DNA of 47,288 bases, taken from the NCBI GenBank assembly GCA_013373125.1, contig JABXIK010000062.1:1-47288 (forward strand), in the 5' to 3' direction. Shown piece by piece: positions 46,173 to 47,288 of this stretch. A model generated the notes under the pieces. That model did not search any database, was not told where the DNA came from, and saw only the letters and a program-made list of their open reading frames with translations. The position numbers and the translations under genes are program-made. The stretch's first letter is position 1, and each line of letters starts with the position of its first letter. The stretch is from Gammaproteobacteria bacterium (GTDB taxonomy: Bacteria; Pseudomonadota; Gammaproteobacteria; Pseudomonadales; Oceanobacteraceae).

Positions 46173-46706
46173 TTAAAGCAACCCCTGTGTGATTGCCAGT
46201 TTAATAACCTCGCTGGACTTATCCCACATTGATACATTAACCCCATTCACTATCAATTGACCGCCATTTTGTAAATGTTGTGCTAACTGACTTTGCTCAA
46301 CCCAAATATAATTTTTTCGCTCTGAGTAAGCGGTCCCTGAACAACCTTGATAACTGGATGCGTTATTGAGCTGTTCACTAGAGATATACGGAACTCGCAC
46401 TACAAAGCTGACATAATGATCATTGCGTACATACTCTTTCGAAACCAACTGTAATTTACCTAAAAAATGACAGCCCGTTTCTTCATGGAATTCTCTCAGC
46501 GCTCCTTGCTCAAAAGTTTCACCTTTATCCAAACCGCCACCGAAAGCGCCATAACCGCGGTGACTTTGTAGGCCTGTATGATCGGCCAATAGCAGATAGC
46601 GTCTGCCATCTTCCTGTGCATAAGCAATCACGCCTGCAGCTGTAATATCTTCATGAGAGCAACCCAAAGAAATCAACGTGATAAACAGCAAAAGCAATGG
46701 CTTCAT
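46173..46706 (-). CDS. Exported Nudix hydrolase
   Basis: 177 residues with a complete Nudix box GGLDKGETFEQGALREFHEETG (key residues G, E, R-E, E-E, G), so pyrophosphohydrolase activity on nucleoside-diphosphate-type substrates is expected. Unusually it begins with an export signal, MKPLLLLFITLISLGCSHED. Cys16 sits where a lipobox would be, but -3 Ser and -2 Leu are poor matches. The frame opens at 46745, but ATG 46706 gives the cleanest signal. Flanked by repeats R1 and R2. Confidence 0.78.
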   Translation of the reverse strand: MKPLLLLFITLISLGCSHEDITAAGVIAYAQEDGRRYLLLADHTGLQSHRGYGAFGGGLDKGETFEQGALREFHEETGCHFLGKLQLVSKEYVRNDHYVSFVVRVPYISSEQLNNASSYQGCSGTAYSERKNYIWVEQSQLAQHLQNGGQLIVNGVNVSMWDKSSEVIKLAITQGLL

Positions 46707-47141
46707 CACAATACCAAGACCCAACATTACAAAATTTAAATACAATGTGCCTGATGATCTTTACAAAGAAAAGTCAAAACAACTCTCACTCACAGCTAAA
46801 TAGGCATTTTTTAAAAGCAATAATTTAAAAGACTAAATCAAATGTAAGCATGTATTACCGCACACCGGCGAGACAAAGCACAAAAGAAGCTAGGTAGAAC
46901 AGAACGGAAACCAAGCCCGAACCGATAACAACATGCGGCATCCGAGCGCCGCATAACTAAAACTGAGGGAAATATATAAGGTTGGCGGCGTGAGGCTAGC
47001 CGCGAAGCGGGGATCCGGGGTGCAACCCCGAGAAAAAGAACCGTGCTGGCTTTAATTTACTAACACACAACAACCTAGATAATTCTTAAAGGAACGATAA
47101 CGCACTTGCGTCACGCGCAGGCGCCCTCCCACAAAGACAAA
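46707..47141. other. Gene-free stretch between Nudix gene and right-edge gene
   Basis: 46707-46895 is AT-rich upstream DNA of the Nudix gene without a clear promoter match. 46896-47134 is repeat R2. No supported ORF. Confidence 0.6.
46896..47134 (+). repeat. Island repeat R2 (about 240 bp, paired with R1)
   Basis: Starts AGAACAGAACGGAAACC, then AAGCCCGAACCGATAACAAC, a hairpin ATGCGGC / GCCGCAT, a variable middle with CGGGGT/ACCCCG, then CCGTGCTGGCTTTAATTTAC, AACCTAGATAATT, CGCACTTGCG and the closing GCGCCCTCCCACAA. This last block also precedes R1, suggesting units once joined head to tail. Confidence 0.85.
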
Positions 47142-47288
47142 TCATTCATTAAGCGAACGCTTCAACAGTTTATCAAACACAAACGGCCCAAACGGCAATA
47201 ACGACGCCACCACCCCACTGGGCATAGCCCACAAAGGTAACTTCACCTTCGCAGCCGTTGACATCAACATATACACATACAACATAAA
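47142..47288 (-). CDS. C-terminal part of a membrane protein (cut by window edge)
   Basis: The minus strand is open from the right edge to TGA at 47142-47144, giving 48 residues: FMLYVYMLMSTAAKVKLPLW, AMPSGVVASLLPFGPFVFDK, LLKRSLNE. Hydrophobic segments and a basic tail suggest an inner-membrane protein. Family not recognised from this piece. Confidence 0.6.
   Translation of the reverse strand, partial: FMLYVYMLMSTAAKVKLPLWAMPSGVVASLLPFGPFVFDKLLKRSLNE

Noticed and set aside
45703..46246. Plus- and minus-strand open frames of 60-92 codons
   Set aside because: They cross repeat R1 and the short tandem repeat, with no protein-like composition or ribosome site.
45843..47134. Integron attC sites in R1 and R2
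   Set aside because: No matching RYYYAAC / GTTRRRY core pair was found at the ends, repeats are too long, and no integrase gene is visible in the window.

Overview
The window reads as chromosome of a marine-type gammaproteobacterium close to the Oceanospirillales/Pseudomonadales. The order argC - DUF6776 - bactofilin - erpA // anmK - M23 peptidase // tyrS - (rRNA promoters) and the carA - carB - greA block resemble Pseudomonas-like synteny, while the moderate GC content, lipase/foldase pair and several c-di-GMP enzymes fit a Bermanella/Oceanobacter/Thalassolituus-like organism. That placement is inference; no rRNA gene lies inside the window.

Layout. 1-335: three tandem sigma70 promoters with GC-rich discriminators firing left out of the window, probably an rRNA operon. 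336-10826: housekeeping block (tyrS, M23 peptidase, anmK, erpA, bactofilin, argC, ClC protein, hemJ, hemL). 10891-17610: porin, periplasmic binding protein, MATE exporter, two poorly known proteins and a diguanylate cyclase. 17611-18107: no protein gene, but an array of about 100-bp repeats that on the minus strand looks like tandem small RNAs with a promoter covered by two Fur-like boxes. 18108-25806: cyclic-nucleotide-binding protein, pentapeptide protein, DNA polymerase II, methyltransferase, GGDEF-EAL protein, inositol monophosphatase family protein. 25803-27882: foldase and lipase, separated by an intrinsic terminator. 27883-28440: intergenic stretch with two doublets of DnaA boxes. 28441-34989: AidB-like acyl-CoA dehydrogenase, TetR regulator with its operator, queuosine mannosyltransferase, glutathione peroxidase, CHASE-GGDEF protein, thioesterase. 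35057-40079: greA, carB, carA with a leader terminator. 40379-44137: SRPBCC protein, SIMPL lipoprotein, CopD-like protein, dipeptidase, amidotransferase.

44138-47140 is an accessory, repeat-rich island. It holds a pair of about 140-bp direct repeats around a broken gene, an AT-rich reverse transcriptase gene preceded by an unlisted 44-codon ORF (ATGA overlap) and by a possible structured RNA closed by a 9-bp terminal stem, then a pair of about 240-bp direct repeats on either side of an exported Nudix hydrolase gene. The RNA - small ORF - reverse transcriptase unit is the best candidate for an undescribed system, probably of the retron/defence-associated RT kind. The Fur-box small-RNA array is the second. 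The right edge cuts through a membrane-protein gene.

Functionally, three c-di-GMP enzymes, iron/heme-linked genes (erpA, hemJ, hemL, putative Fur RNAs) and secreted lipase with its foldase suggest a free-living aerobe that tunes surface behaviour, iron use and lipid scavenging.
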